DNA of 32,974 nt from NCBI GenBank assembly GCA_029259455.1, contig JAPDIT010000079.1, forward strand, positions 1 through 32,974. Reading direction: 5' to 3'. This document shows, piece after piece, positions 24,112 through 31,461 of the stretch; within the stretch, counting starts at the first letter, position 1, and each line of letters begins with the position of its first letter. Position numbers and translations under genes: made by a program. The stretch comes from Archaeoglobi archaeon (GTDB taxonomy: Archaea > Halobacteriota > Archaeoglobi > Archaeoglobales > Archaeoglobaceae). The notes beneath the pieces were generated by a model that had not been told where the DNA came from, ran no database searches, and saw nothing but the letters and a program-made list of their open reading frames with translations.

Positions 24112-24678
24112 CTACCACCTTGCCAGACTCTCCTTAACAGCCTCTTCGACGCATTTCCACAGCTTCCGCCCCACTTCGCTCGCTGGCCCTGAGTACCTGT
24201 GGTATCTGCCTTTCTGAGTGCAGAGCACGACAACAGCATCGGTGTTCGTGCCAGTGAAGTTGTGCCCGGCTTCAAGCAAAGCTTTCGTTTTTGCTTCAGT
24301 TGTGGTTATGATCGCGTTTAGCATTGCTGCCCTGCTCATCCTGCACTCAAAAACAGCTATGACGTTTATCGTCCCCACCTTCTCGTTGGGGTTCAGCACC
24401 CCTGCTGTGGCAAATACCGTCACCTCTCCGCAGCTTCTCACGCTCAGGTTGTCCATCGGCACAGAAGTTAGCAGGCCAAAATACGATTTCAGCCCGTAGG
24501 CTCTCGCAACCTTCCTGAGGTATTCAGCAGCCTCCATCGAGTAAAACTCGTCTGAGACGGTGTGGTTGAAGGCATGCTTAACTCTCCCCCACCCCCCAAG
24601 CAGACCTGTGCTCACACCGAAAAAGTCTCCTGAAACGATCAAAGTATTACCATCAACCCAGTAGTTTTCGTACGGCAT
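24112..24678 (-). CDS. cbiZ: Adenosylcobinamide amidohydrolase CbiZ
   Basis: CbiZ cleaves the aminopropanol side chain from adenosylcobinamide (and some corrinoids with unsuitable lower ligands) to give adenosylcobyric acid, which can then be rebuilt into the cell's own cobamide. The 188 residues show the family pattern: LIVSGDFFGVSTGLLGGWGRVKHAFNHTV at the start, GLLTSVPMDN near residue 63, TVFATAGVLNP near 84 and TEAKTKALLEAGHNFTGTNTDAVVV near 127. The ATG at 24678 lies 26 bases inside the end of btuD in another frame. Its place in the btu operon supports salvage of imported incomplete corrinoids. Confidence 0.92.
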   Translation of the reverse strand: MPYENYWVDGNTLIVSGDFFGVSTGLLGGWGRVKHAFNHTVSDEFYSMEAAEYLRKVARAYGLKSYFGLLTSVPMDNLSVRSCGEVTVFATAGVLNPNEKVGTINVIAVFECRMSRAAMLNAIITTTEAKTKALLEAGHNFTGTNTDAVVVLCTQKGRYHRYSGPASEVGRKLWKCVEEAVKESLARW

Positions 24679-25870
24679 CCAGAACCTCCTTTTCCCTTTT
24701 CACAACCACGGCTCTTTCCAGAATCTCCCTGTAAAGCTTCTCTGCCTCTTTCCCGACGAAATTTCTTTCCTTGAAGGGAGTTTTATCTACCACAACAAGC
24801 TTGTTAAGTTTTGCAGCATACATCGCCGCCTGCAAGTTCTTGAAATTCCCCATTCCAAAGCTGAGGTCTGCGAGAACAACAGCATCGCTATTCTCGATAA
24901 CCTCAATATTTTTCCTGTGAGAGGAATCACTTATCGGAGAAAAAGGGGCTTCGTCAATAACCTCTCCGAGCTCAACAGCTACTTCCCAATCAGAATCTAG
25001 GACGTTAACAACACCTGCTGAGACTTTGTAGCCAGCATCCCTGAGCATGTGGAGAATCTCCCTACCACTCCCACCACCGCAGATGACGTGAACCCTCTTC
25101 AAACCATTCGGAACCTTCAGCTTTGGAGCAATGTAGACACCCCTTCCATACCTTCTGACAACCACATCAGCCCCGAAAACGTTCCTTATGCTCTCCTCAT
25201 TTATGACATCCTCCGGCCTGCCAGCATACACAACTTTTCCATCCTTAACCATCAAAATGCGGGTGGCGAATGATGAGGCGAGGTTTATGTCGTGAATCGC
25301 GACTATTGCTGCTTTCCCCTCCTCAACCTTGCTCTTTACAATCTCCATTATCTCAATCTGCGCGGCAATGTCGAGGTGCGCTGTGGGCTCATCTAGCAGC
25401 ATAACCTCAGGCTGCTGGGCGAACACCCTCGCAAGCATGACTTTCTGCCTCTCCCCACCGCTCAGCTCCGAGAAAATTCTGTCGGCCATGTTCTCCATCC
25501 CAACTTCCTTCAACGCCTCCATGGCTGCTCTGTAATCATCTTCCCCCGGCCTCTTCAACCCGCTCAAATATGGAGTTCTGCCGAGCATGACGATATCAAT
25601 GACCCTGAGGTTCGCTAACGGTGTATCCTGAGGAAGGAAGCCGAGCTTTCTTGCAGCCTCTTCGACACTTCCAATTTCTTTGCCATCGAGCAAAACCACC
25701 CCTCTCAGAGGTTTCAGCACTCCGAATATCGTTCTAAGCATCGTTGTCTTACCGCTTCCATTCGGGCCAAGCAGAGCCAGCAGTTCTCCTTCCCCAACCT
25801 CGAAGGTGACATCCTTCAGCACATCCCTGCTTCCGAGAGTTACCGTTACCCCTTTAACCACAAGCCTCAT
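24653..25870 (-). CDS. btuD: Corrinoid ABC transporter ATPase BtuD with C-terminal extension
   Basis: Residues 1-255 are a FecCD-class ABC ATPase: Walker [13 protein letters not shown] near 34, a Q-loop in LGFLPQDTPLANLRVID, signature LSGGERQKVML, Walker B VMLLDEPTAHLDI and the switch histidine in AIHDINLASSF. Residues ~262-405 form an extra alpha/beta domain starting KRVHVICGGGSGREILHML. It has a glycine-rich loop like a dinucleotide- or nucleotide-binding fold and further blocks DAVVLADLSFGMGNFKNLQ and KLVVVDKTPF. Archaeal BtuD proteins of about 400 residues with such a tail are known to me, but its role is not. The gene overlaps btuC by 4 bases and cbiZ by 26. Confidence 0.9.
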   Translation of the reverse strand: MRLVVKGVTVTLGSRDVLKDVTFEVGEGELLALLGPNGSGKTTMLRTIFGVLKPLRGVVLLDGKEIGSVEEAARKLGFLPQDTPLANLRVIDIVMLGRTPYLSGLKRPGEDDYRAAMEALKEVGMENMADRIFSELSGGERQKVMLARVFAQQPEVMLLDEPTAHLDIAAQIEIMEIVKSKVEEGKAAIVAIHDINLASSFATRILMVKDGKVVYAGRPEDVINEESIRNVFGADVVVRRYGRGVYIAPKLKVPNGLKRVHVICGGGSGREILHMLRDAGYKVSAGVVNVLDSDWEVAVELGEVIDEAPFSPISDSSHRKNIEVIENSDAVVLADLSFGMGNFKNLQAAMYAAKLNKLVVVDKTPFKERNFVGKEAEKLYREILERAVVVKREKEVLDAVRKLLG

Positions 25871-26835
25871 ACCGACCTCCTCATCAGCAGGTAAAGGAAG
25901 AACGGTCCACCGAGCATTGCCGTTATCGCTCCAATCGGCAACTCCCCGCTCGTTGAAATCCTCGCCACAACATCTATGACCGGCATGAACGCTGTGGAGA
26001 GGAGTATTGTGGATGGGAGCAGCTTCTGATGCTCCTCTCCAACCAGAATCCTCATCGTGTGAGGGACTATTATCCCAACAAAACCAATTACACCGCTGAT
26101 TGCCACGGTTGTTGATGTTAAGAGAGCCACAACAGCTATCAGAGACTTCCTGAATCTTTCAACGTTTATACCCACAGCCGCAGCGTGCTCATCACCCAGC
26201 AGCAGAGCGTTGAGGTTCCATGAAGTGAATAGAAGGTAAGCAAGCCCGGCGATTGTTATAGGCAATGCGAAAAGAACTTCCTCGAAGAAGGGGTTCGAGA
26301 AGCTTCCCATCAGCCAGAAAACAACCTTGTGCATGCTCTGAGCTGAGAAGTAAATCAGAACGGAAGTCAGACCGGAAAAGAAGCTCGCTATGGCAACACC
26401 AGCCAGAAGGATTGCATATGTCTGGTCGCGAAACTTGGATGATGAGCCTATCAGATAGACAACGTAGGCAGTAAGAAGGGCGGAGAAGAAGGCAAGTCCT
26501 ATTCTTGAGTAAATCGTCTCCATGGAGAGAGCTACTGACAAGGCAGCGCCTACACTCGCCCCGCTCGCCACGCCGAGAACGTATGGTTCTGCGAGAGGGT
26601 TTCTGAATAAGGCCTGCATTGCAGTACCTGATGCTGAAAGCGAGGCTCCTGCGATTATCGCCACCAAATATCTCGGCAGCCTGTAGTCGAGAACGATTTT
26701 CATCGCAGTTTCATCAGCATTTCCTGAAATAACGTCAAAAAGATAACCGTAACCCCCGCTACCAACTCCGAGAGAGAGAATCAAGGCCAGAATGTTGAGT
26801 GCCAGCAGGATTACTATAGCACTGCCGAATCTCAC
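25867..26835 (-). CDS. btuC: Corrinoid ABC transporter permease BtuC
   Basis: This is a FecCD-family permease of 322 residues with about nine or ten membrane segments. Typical blocks are LDYRLPRYLVAIIAGASLSASGTAMQ near 50, NPLAEPYVLGVASGAS near 84, GVIGFVGIIVPHTMRILVGEEHQ and LPIGAITAMLGGPFFLYLL at the end. It uses a GTG start at 26835 with no ribosome site, preceded by a TATA box at 27 bases, and so is probably leaderless. It heads the corrinoid uptake and salvage operon. FecCD permeases also carry iron siderophores and haem; cbiZ and the DUF4430 genes in the same operon point to corrinoids. Confidence 0.92.
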   Translation of the reverse strand: MRFGSAIVILLALNILALILSLGVGSGGYGYLFDVISGNADETAMKIVLDYRLPRYLVAIIAGASLSASGTAMQALFRNPLAEPYVLGVASGASVGAALSVALSMETIYSRIGLAFFSALLTAYVVYLIGSSSKFRDQTYAILLAGVAIASFFSGLTSVLIYFSAQSMHKVVFWLMGSFSNPFFEEVLFALPITIAGLAYLLFTSWNLNALLLGDEHAAAVGINVERFRKSLIAVVALLTSTTVAISGVIGFVGIIVPHTMRILVGEEHQKLLPSTILLSTAFMPVIDVVARISTSGELPIGAITAMLGGPFFLYLLMRRSV

Positions 26836-26858
26836 GAAGTCAAATTAATTGGTCATTA

Positions 26859-26865
26859 GATAAAC
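26859..26865 (-). promoter_or_regulatory. TATA box of the corrinoid salvage operon
   Basis: On the minus strand GTTTATC, preceded by a purine-rich GGAAAAA (possible BRE), lies about 27 bases before the GTG start of btuC. The gap to the previous gene is only 40 bases, so there is no room for a cobalamin riboswitch. Confidence 0.5.
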
Positions 26866-26875
26866 TTTTTCCGAA

Positions 26876-27535
26876 CTAAATTCTTCTTCCCCTCACCCTG
26901 TCAATGTCGAACTTTGCCTTCTCGCTGACATGCATTACTGCAAGTGTTCCGGCCATAACAGGATCGCTTATCACGACGTCAGCAACATCGGGAACACTGC
27001 CGAACATGCTGAGCGAGATAACCCTTATACCGCTCTTTTTCAGCTTCTTTACCTCCTCTGTTATCTTTCCGCCCATTATACCGCCTGCAAGCACAAGAAC
27101 CTCCGCCCTGTGAAGCCTTGAGACCGCCTTAACTGCTTCAGCAATCTCTTCCTCACCCACAATGGGCATGGTGTCAACGCTTATCCTTTCTCCCCTCAAA
27201 TTGTGTCTGTCCGCCTCGCTTATCGCGCCTATGGCTACCTGCGAAACTAAAGCTCCTCCACCCAAAATTATTACCCTCTTCCCGAAAACCCTCTCAAAGG
27301 GCTCCTCCTCCTCAACCTCTAAAATGTAATCAAACGCTTTAACCCTCTCAACGATTTTCTGGAAGTCCCCTCCTTCAATCTCGAAATAGATCAGAGCTTT
27401 TCCCTCATGTTCTCCGTGCTTTATCAGAAAGGTCTGGGCGAATGTGATGTTCCCTCCTTCCTCTGCTATTATCGTCGTCAGATCTCTCAACACTCCTATT
27501 TTGTTTTCCGCAATAATTCTTAGCCCCCTCAGCAT
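26876..27535 (-). CDS. ACT-domain protein with C-terminal DUF5612-type domain
   Basis: Of the 219 residues, 1-75 form an ACT domain (GLRIIAENKIGVLRDLTTIIAEEGGNITF). The rest is an alpha/beta domain starting KRVIILGGGALVSQVAIGAI, with later blocks RAEVLVLAGGIMGGKITEEV and VADVVISDPVMAGTLAVMH. ACT domains bind small ligands, often amino acids, and the second half is known to me only as an archaeal domain of unknown function. The gene overlaps the Lrp-like gene as TGATG, so the two ligand-sensing proteins are made together. The likely role is sensing amino acids or a related metabolite, without a DNA-binding domain in this chain. Confidence 0.75.
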   Translation of the reverse strand: MLRGLRIIAENKIGVLRDLTTIIAEEGGNITFAQTFLIKHGEHEGKALIYFEIEGGDFQKIVERVKAFDYILEVEEEEPFERVFGKRVIILGGGALVSQVAIGAISEADRHNLRGERISVDTMPIVGEEEIAEAVKAVSRLHRAEVLVLAGGIMGGKITEEVKKLKKSGIRVISLSMFGSVPDVADVVISDPVMAGTLAVMHVSEKAKFDIDRVRGRRI

Positions 27536-27768
27536 CAGAACTTCGCCCCTGTCAGCGTTTTAGTCTCACTCACACCATCGATTGCCCTTATCTTGTTGAC
27601 TACCACATCGCTGAGCTCCTCGAAGCTTTTCACAACAACCTTGGCGATCAGGTCGTATTCTCCGAAGAGGGGATAGAGCTCTTCAACTTCTTCAAGTGCT
27701 GCAAGAGCATCGTAAACCTTTCTTTCCTTGCCAGGTGAGACCTTTACAAGCACAAACCCAAGGGCCAT
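27535..27768 (-). CDS. Stand-alone Lrp/AsnC ligand-binding (RAM) domain protein
   Basis: The 77-residue protein matches only the effector-binding half of Lrp/AsnC regulators (GFVLVKVSPGKERKVYDAL, EEVEELYPLFGEYDLIAKVVV, VNKIRAIDGVSETKTL). It lacks the helix-turn-helix, so it probably binds an amino acid and modulates another protein, perhaps the ACT protein encoded next. The ORF track starts at a TTG (27789); ATG 27768 with GAGGT about 10 bases upstream is preferred and fits the domain start. Confidence 0.82.
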   Translation of the reverse strand: MALGFVLVKVSPGKERKVYDALAALEEVEELYPLFGEYDLIAKVVVKSFEELSDVVVNKIRAIDGVSETKTLTGAKF

Positions 27769-27797
27769 GAATTGAGTAACCTCTGACAATTTTAACT

Positions 27798-28262
27798 TTA
27801 TCCAAAGAAATGCTTCCAGATTTTATCCTTCAGATGATGAATGTTTTTCACAGCCTTCCCTTTTTCCCCAATCATTTCGCTTCCATTGCAGAGGGCCAAA
27901 CCAACTGCAATAGGGCTGTCTTTACCCTCTACGGTGACGTAAACAAAATCTCCTTCCTTTGTCCTCTCATCCACATAAACGATGCCCGGTTTCATCACAT
28001 CTGCACCGTTCATAATAAACTTCAGTGCCCCCTCGTCAACTGTGACCCTGTACTTCTCGGGCCTGAGCTTCATTACACCATAAACTGATAGATAGTATCT
28101 TCCTCCGTAGTTGATCAGCAGAGGCTCGTTGTCAGCCAGAATCACCTTGATGTTGCCGAAATTTACTTCATCCATATCTCCCTCAACTTCCACGCCAGCG
28201 GTCTCCTTAATCTCTGCTCTGACTTTTTTAGCTTCCTTTTTCCTGAGCCTTCTTCGTCGCAT
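27798..28262 (-). CDS. PUA-domain RNA-binding protein (archaeal Tma20/MCT-1-like)
   Basis: The 154 residues have a very basic start (MRRRRLRKKEAKKVRAEI), then a pre-PUA domain (IKVILADNEPLLINYGGRYYLSVYGVMKL). A PUA domain follows near residues 75-150 (VTVDEGALKFIMNGADVMKPGIV, SPIAVGLALCNGSEM). Archaeal proteins of this layout are related to eukaryotic MCT-1/Tma20, which act on ribosomes and initiator tRNA. RNA binding is well supported; the exact RNA is not. A TATA box lies 29 bases before the ATG, divergent from adk. It is the first gene of the PUA-RAM-ACT operon. Confidence 0.82.
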   Translation of the reverse strand: MRRRRLRKKEAKKVRAEIKETAGVEVEGDMDEVNFGNIKVILADNEPLLINYGGRYYLSVYGVMKLRPEKYRVTVDEGALKFIMNGADVMKPGIVYVDERTKEGDFVYVTVEGKDSPIAVGLALCNGSEMIGEKGKAVKNIHHLKDKIWKHFFG

Positions 28263-28286
28263 GGTTCATTTTAGGGTTTACGTAAA

Positions 28287-28296
28287 TAATAAACTT
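28287..28296 (-). promoter_or_regulatory. TATA box of the PUA-RAM-ACT operon
   Basis: On the minus strand AGTTTATTAT lies about 29 bases before the ATG at 28262, consistent with a very short leader. Confidence 0.45.
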
Positions 28297-28336
28297 TAAC
28301 TCCAAGTACCAGTCCGAACAGTCTGCAAAAATCAAA

Positions 28337-28346
28337 AAATTTAAAG
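28337..28346 (+). promoter_or_regulatory. TATA box of adk
   Basis: AAATTTAAAG lies about 26 bases before the adk ATG at 28368, with no ribosome site between, suggesting a leaderless mRNA. Confidence 0.5.
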
Positions 28347-28367
28347 ATGTAACTGCAAAGCAAGCAC

Positions 28368-29021
28368 ATGAACCTGATTTTTCTCGGCCCACCTGGAGCG
28401 GGTAAGGGTACGCAGGCAAAGAGAGTGGTTGAAAAATACGGTATTCCGCAGATTTCTACCGGTGATATGCTGAGAGAGGCTGTTGCCAAGGGTACAGAGT
28501 TGGGTAAAAAGGCCAAAGAGTACATGGATAAGGGAGAGCTTGTGCCGGATGAGGTAGTTATTGGAATAGTCAAGGAGAGACTTCAGCAGCCTGATTGCGA
28601 GAAGGGGTTCATTCTTGACGGATTTCCGAGAACTCTTGCTCAGGCAGAGGCTCTAGACGAGATATTAAAAGAGCTGAACAAGAAGATAGACGCTGTTATC
28701 AATGTCGCTGTTCCTGAAGAGGAGGTCGTGAAGAGAATCACCAACAGAAGAACGTGCAGAAACTGCGGAGCTATTTATCATCTTATATACGCCCCTCCCA
28801 AGGTGGACAACAAGTGCGACAAGTGCGGAGGAGAGCTTTACCAGAGGGACGATGACAAGGAGGAGACTGTGAGGGAGAGGTACAGAGTTTACAGGGAGAA
28901 CACGGAACCGCTCATTGACTATTACAGGAAGAAAGGCATACTCTATGACGTTGATGGAACAAAAGATATAGAAGGAGTCTGGAAGGAAATAGAGGTGATT
29001 CTTGAAAAAATTAAATCCTGA
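28368..29021 (+). CDS. adk: Adenylate kinase (zinc-LID form)
   Basis: Adk interconverts ATP plus AMP with two ADP. The 217-residue protein is the long-LID bacterial-type enzyme: Walker [14 protein letters not shown] at 7-19, AMP-binding [27 protein letters not shown] near 85 and a LID with four cysteines (CRNCGAIYH and CDKCGG) that should bind zinc, a heat-stabilising feature. The LID continues with [19 protein letters not shown]. It overlaps the convergent hydrolase gene by 11 bases at the 3' end. Confidence 0.96.
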   Translation: MNLIFLGPPGAGKGTQAKRVVEKYGIPQISTGDMLREAVAKGTELGKKAKEYMDKGELVPDEVVIGIVKERLQQPDCEKGFILDGFPRTLAQAEALDEILKELNKKIDAVINVAVPEEEVVKRITNRRTCRNCGAIYHLIYAPPKVDNKCDKCGGELYQRDDDKEETVRERYRVYRENTEPLIDYYRKKGILYDVDGTKDIEGVWKEIEVILEKIKS

Positions 29022-29727
29022 TTCTTTTTTCCTTTATTTTGCCCTCAAGCCAGTCAGCGATAAAGTTTACGACTCTTTCGTCCTGTCTTAGGAAGTGGTC
29101 TCCCTCCCCAACCTCAACGAATGTCTTGGGCTCCTTTGCGAGATTGTAAAGGGTCATACCGCTCTCGAAAGGCACGATACTGTCAAGTTTACCATGCACG
29201 ATTAGTTTCTCAACATTGACATCTCCAATCCATTTTTTGGGCTCAATTTCGGAGAACTCCTTCAAAAAAGAGTTTCGAAAGTCTTCAAAGCTACCGATTC
29301 CATTCAGAATGTTTTTCATACGGGCGTTTTCGTAAATCATTTTCAGAACCTGATCGCTGAAGAGGTTTATGCAGCAAGGAGAGGAGACAACAATGAGCTT
29401 TTGAAGGTTTTTCATTTCAACTGCTGCTCTTACCGCAACAGCCCCACCCATGCTGTATCCGAGAACGCTAACCTCCTCAAAATTTTCTGCTATTGTCAAC
29501 AAATCCTCTACCCACGATTTGAGGCTGAAATGTCCATCACTCAGACCGGTTCCTGAAAAGTCAAAAATTACGGTCGGAAAACCACGTTTAGAAAATGAAT
29601 GAGCAAGATCTGTGTAACTCTTCTCAACCACTGAACCTGGCTCGTAGGGCAATCCGTGACAGACTAATAATGCCTTCTCTACCTGTATCCTCGCGAAGAT
29701 ACTACCAATCTTCTTATCTAGGTGCAT
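29011..29727 (-). CDS. Alpha/beta hydrolase
   Basis: This is a cytoplasmic serine hydrolase of 238 residues. The oxyanion region is [10 protein letters not shown] near residue 23, the nucleophile elbow is GYSMGGA (Ser near 94), the acid lies in HGKLDSIVP and the catalytic histidine in GEGDHFL. This makes a full triad in the usual order. The family includes esterases, acylglycerol lipases and C-C hydrolases; the substrate is unknown. It is translationally coupled to the HTH regulator before it (TAATG), so the regulator probably controls it. Confidence 0.88.
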   Translation of the reverse strand: MHLDKKIGSIFARIQVEKALLVCHGLPYEPGSVVEKSYTDLAHSFSKRGFPTVIFDFSGTGLSDGHFSLKSWVEDLLTIAENFEEVSVLGYSMGGAVAVRAAVEMKNLQKLIVVSSPCCINLFSDQVLKMIYENARMKNILNGIGSFEDFRNSFLKEFSEIEPKKWIGDVNVEKLIVHGKLDSIVPFESGMTLYNLAKEPKTFVEVGEGDHFLRQDERVVNFIADWLEGKIKEKRIRI

Positions 29728-30095
29728 TACCTCAATCCAACGAGCTTCTCCAGTTCTTCAAGATCTTTTTCAATTTTCTTTATTTCCTCTTTTTTGTTCT
29801 GGACGAGTTCCGAAACAATTTCTTTCAAGTCTCTAGTAAGCTTGTAGCATTTAAGCGGTCTACCCTTGCCCTTCTTCTTGATCTCCCTTTCTTTAACCCA
29901 GCCCCACTCTTTCAAGTCTTTCATTGCCAGACTTACTTCAGGCTGTCTGAGGTTTGCTGCCCTCTCTATGTCTCTTGAAACCGCTTCACCCGCTTTTGCA
30001 AGAAAGACTACTACTTTTGCTATATTTCTGTTCAGGCCAGTTTCTGATAGTAGCTGGACGATTCTCTCTTCTTTTTCAGTTAGCTCTTCAACCAT
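29727..30095 (-). CDS. Winged-helix transcriptional regulator (TrmB/MarR-like)
   Basis: The 122-residue protein has a winged helix-turn-helix at ~20-85 (LNRNIAKVVVFLAKAGEAVS, NLRQPEVSLAMKDLKEWGWV, KGRPLKCYKL as the wing) and ends in a charged coiled coil (NKKEEIKKIEKDLEELEKLV) for dimerisation. It is a predicted repressor of the TrmB/MarR kind without a ligand domain. The ORF track begins at a GTG (30104); ATG 30095 is preferred because GGGGGTG lies 6 bases upstream. A direct repeat in its leader (30110-30126) may be its own operator. Confidence 0.82.
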   Translation of the reverse strand: MVEELTEKEERIVQLLSETGLNRNIAKVVVFLAKAGEAVSRDIERAANLRQPEVSLAMKDLKEWGWVKEREIKKKGKGRPLKCYKLTRDLKEIVSELVQNKKEEIKKIEKDLEELEKLVGLR

Positions 30096-30109
30096 ATGGT
30101 TCACCCCCA

Positions 30110-30126
30110 GTTACAGTTAGTGTTAC
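30110..30126. promoter_or_regulatory. Direct repeat GTTAC-N7-GTTAC in regulator leader
   Basis: Two copies of GTTAC spaced 12 bases start to start lie between the TATA box (30149-30158) and the ATG of the regulator (30095). A protein bound here would block its transcription, a common archaeal autorepression layout. The repeat is short, so the call is tentative. Confidence 0.3.
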
Positions 30127-30148
30127 ATTTTTTACTTATACTAAGGAC

Positions 30149-30158
30149 TATATAAATT
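30149..30158 (-). promoter_or_regulatory. TATA box of regulator-hydrolase operon
   Basis: On the minus strand AATTTATATA is about 55 bases before the ATG at 30095. This predicts a leader of some 30 bases, which agrees with the visible ribosome site. Confidence 0.5.
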
Positions 30159-30322
30159 TTTTTGCATTTAGGTATTTATCTAATATCCAATCGCTATTTT
30201 GTTAGATAAATCATTAAAGGGAAATATTATAAAGCCAATAACTCACTAACGTCCTGATAAAAAAGGAGCACTTTAGACAATCCCAGAACTCGTACGAATT
30301 CGGGAGAAGTTTTAGCATGCAG

Positions 30323-30332
30323 TTTTAAATAC
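30323..30332 (+). promoter_or_regulatory. TATA-like box of the acyl-CoA dehydrogenase pseudogene
   Basis: TTTTAAATAC lies about 78 bases before the ATG at 30405. It predicts a leader of roughly 50 bases that includes the palindrome at 30369-30378 and the ribosome site GAGGTG at 30392-30397. Confidence 0.35.
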
Positions 30333-30368
30333 TATCTTTGAAATTCAGTCAAAAAGGAAAAATTAACA

Positions 30369-30378
30369 AACTATAGTT
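30369..30378. promoter_or_regulatory. Palindrome AACTATAGTT upstream of the pseudogene
   Basis: This perfect 10-base palindrome is flanked by TTAAC and GTTAA arms (30363-30380), downstream of the predicted transcription start. It may have been an operator for the acyl-CoA dehydrogenase gene. AT-rich palindromes of this size also arise by chance. Confidence 0.25.
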
Positions 30379-30404
30379 AAGAAAATGCTCAGAGGTGTTG
30401 CAAG

Positions 30405-31443
30405 ATGCTTGAAAACAACGCCCTTCTGACTGAGGAGGAGATAAAAATAAGGGAGGAAGCTAAGGAGCTTGTTAATGCTATTGATCCCGAACTTTTGAGG
30501 AAAATGGACAGAGATGAGGTTGATATCCCCTTCGAATTTCTGGAGGAAGCGGCGAAGAGAGAAATGCTTGGATTGAGGTTCCCTGAAGAGTACGGCGGGA
30601 GGGGGCTGAGCTGGACTGCTGAGAGTGTGGCTGTTGAGGAAGTTGGAGTCTTGGGGAACGGAATTGGATGCAGCTACGCGATGGTGAGCATTGTTGGAGA
30701 AGCCATATACCGCTTCGGGGCGCGAAGAGGTCCATCGCCGGAGGAAAGGTGGCAGACTTCTACCTGATTTACGCCAGAACTGATCCGAATGCTCCCGGAC
30801 ATAAAGCCCTTACCGCTTCTCTGGTTGAGAGGGATATGGGTGTTGAGATCGAAGAGATCTACAACCTGCTCGGATTCAGGGGGGATGGGGACGGCAAGGA
30901 TAGTCTTCAAGGATGTCGAAGTGCCAGATGAGTACAGAGTTAGTGAGGTTAATGGGGCGAGAGAGGTTTTCAACAGGATGATGATTCCAGAAAGGCTAAC
31001 TTCAGCTGCTGGTGCGCTCGGCACTGCGAGGGCAGCTCTGGAAGTTGCCGTAAAGTATTCCGACAAGAGAAAGGCCTTCGGCAGGAAAATTAGGGAGTTT
31101 CAGGGAGTTAACCTCATGGTGGCTGAGGCGATAACGAAGCTTGACGCAGTAGGGCATTAACATACAACGCCGCGAGGGCCGTAGACTTATACGATGCTGG
31201 GAAAGGGCCCAATCCAAGAAGGTTGGTGAGCGAGGCGAAGTACTTTGCAACGGATGTTGGATGGGATGTGGTCAATAAAGCGATGCAGATTCTTGGCGGG
31301 ATAGGCTACACCCAAGTTTACCCGGTTGAAAGGATGCTTAGGGACATGAGACCTACAAGATGATTAGGCTGCCGTCAAAAGACAGGGATATGGAGAAGGA
31401 CGCAATGGACTGGTACAAGGAGTGGGAGAAAGTTTACGAGTAA
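30405..31443 (+). pseudogene. Acyl-CoA dehydrogenase, degraded (four reading-frame breaks)
   Basis: The remains of one acyl-CoA dehydrogenase can be read only by changing frame four times. Frame 1 (from ATG 30405, ribosome site GAGGTG) covers the N-terminal helical domain to YRFG near 30720. It jumps to [17 protein letters not shown], losing about 40-45 residues that include the flavin-binding TEP-G-SD region. A second shift near 30880 leads to [17 protein letters not shown] and the helical C-domain ([35 protein letters not shown]). A third near 31150 leads to [16 protein letters not shown] and [21 protein letters not shown] fourth near 31355 loses the usual GTNEI motif before RLPSKDRDMEKDAMDWYKEW and a TAA at 31441. 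Deletions, not only single-base shifts, show that it is dead. The intact enzyme would oxidise an acyl-CoA with FAD. Confidence 0.9.
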
Positions 31444-31458
31444 ATTTTTTATTTTTCC
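31441..31458. terminator. T-rich stretch between converging genes
   Basis: TAAATTTTTTATTTTTCC directly follows the pseudogene stop and lies just past the aroC stop on the other strand. Such T-runs end archaeal transcription for plus-strand reading; the effect for aroC is less clear. Confidence 0.35.
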
Positions 31459-31461
31459 TTC

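Larger units (their letters stand above)
30096..30404. other. Divergent regulatory region between regulator and acyl-CoA dehydrogenase pseudogene
   Basis: These 309 bases contain no gene. They hold an outward promoter on each strand (30149-30158 minus, 30323-30332 plus), a direct repeat at 30110-30126 and a 10-base palindrome at 30369-30378. The middle, about 30160-30310, shows nothing recognisable. Confidence 0.55.

Noticed and set aside
26836-26875. Possible cobalamin riboswitch before btuC.
   Set aside because: The gap is 40 bases and the TATA box puts the transcript start at the start codon, leaving no room for a leader RNA.
30405-31443. Sequencing errors as the explanation of the broken acyl-CoA dehydrogenase.
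   Set aside because: About 40-45 residues are missing at the first break and the GTNEI region at the last, which single-base errors cannot explain.
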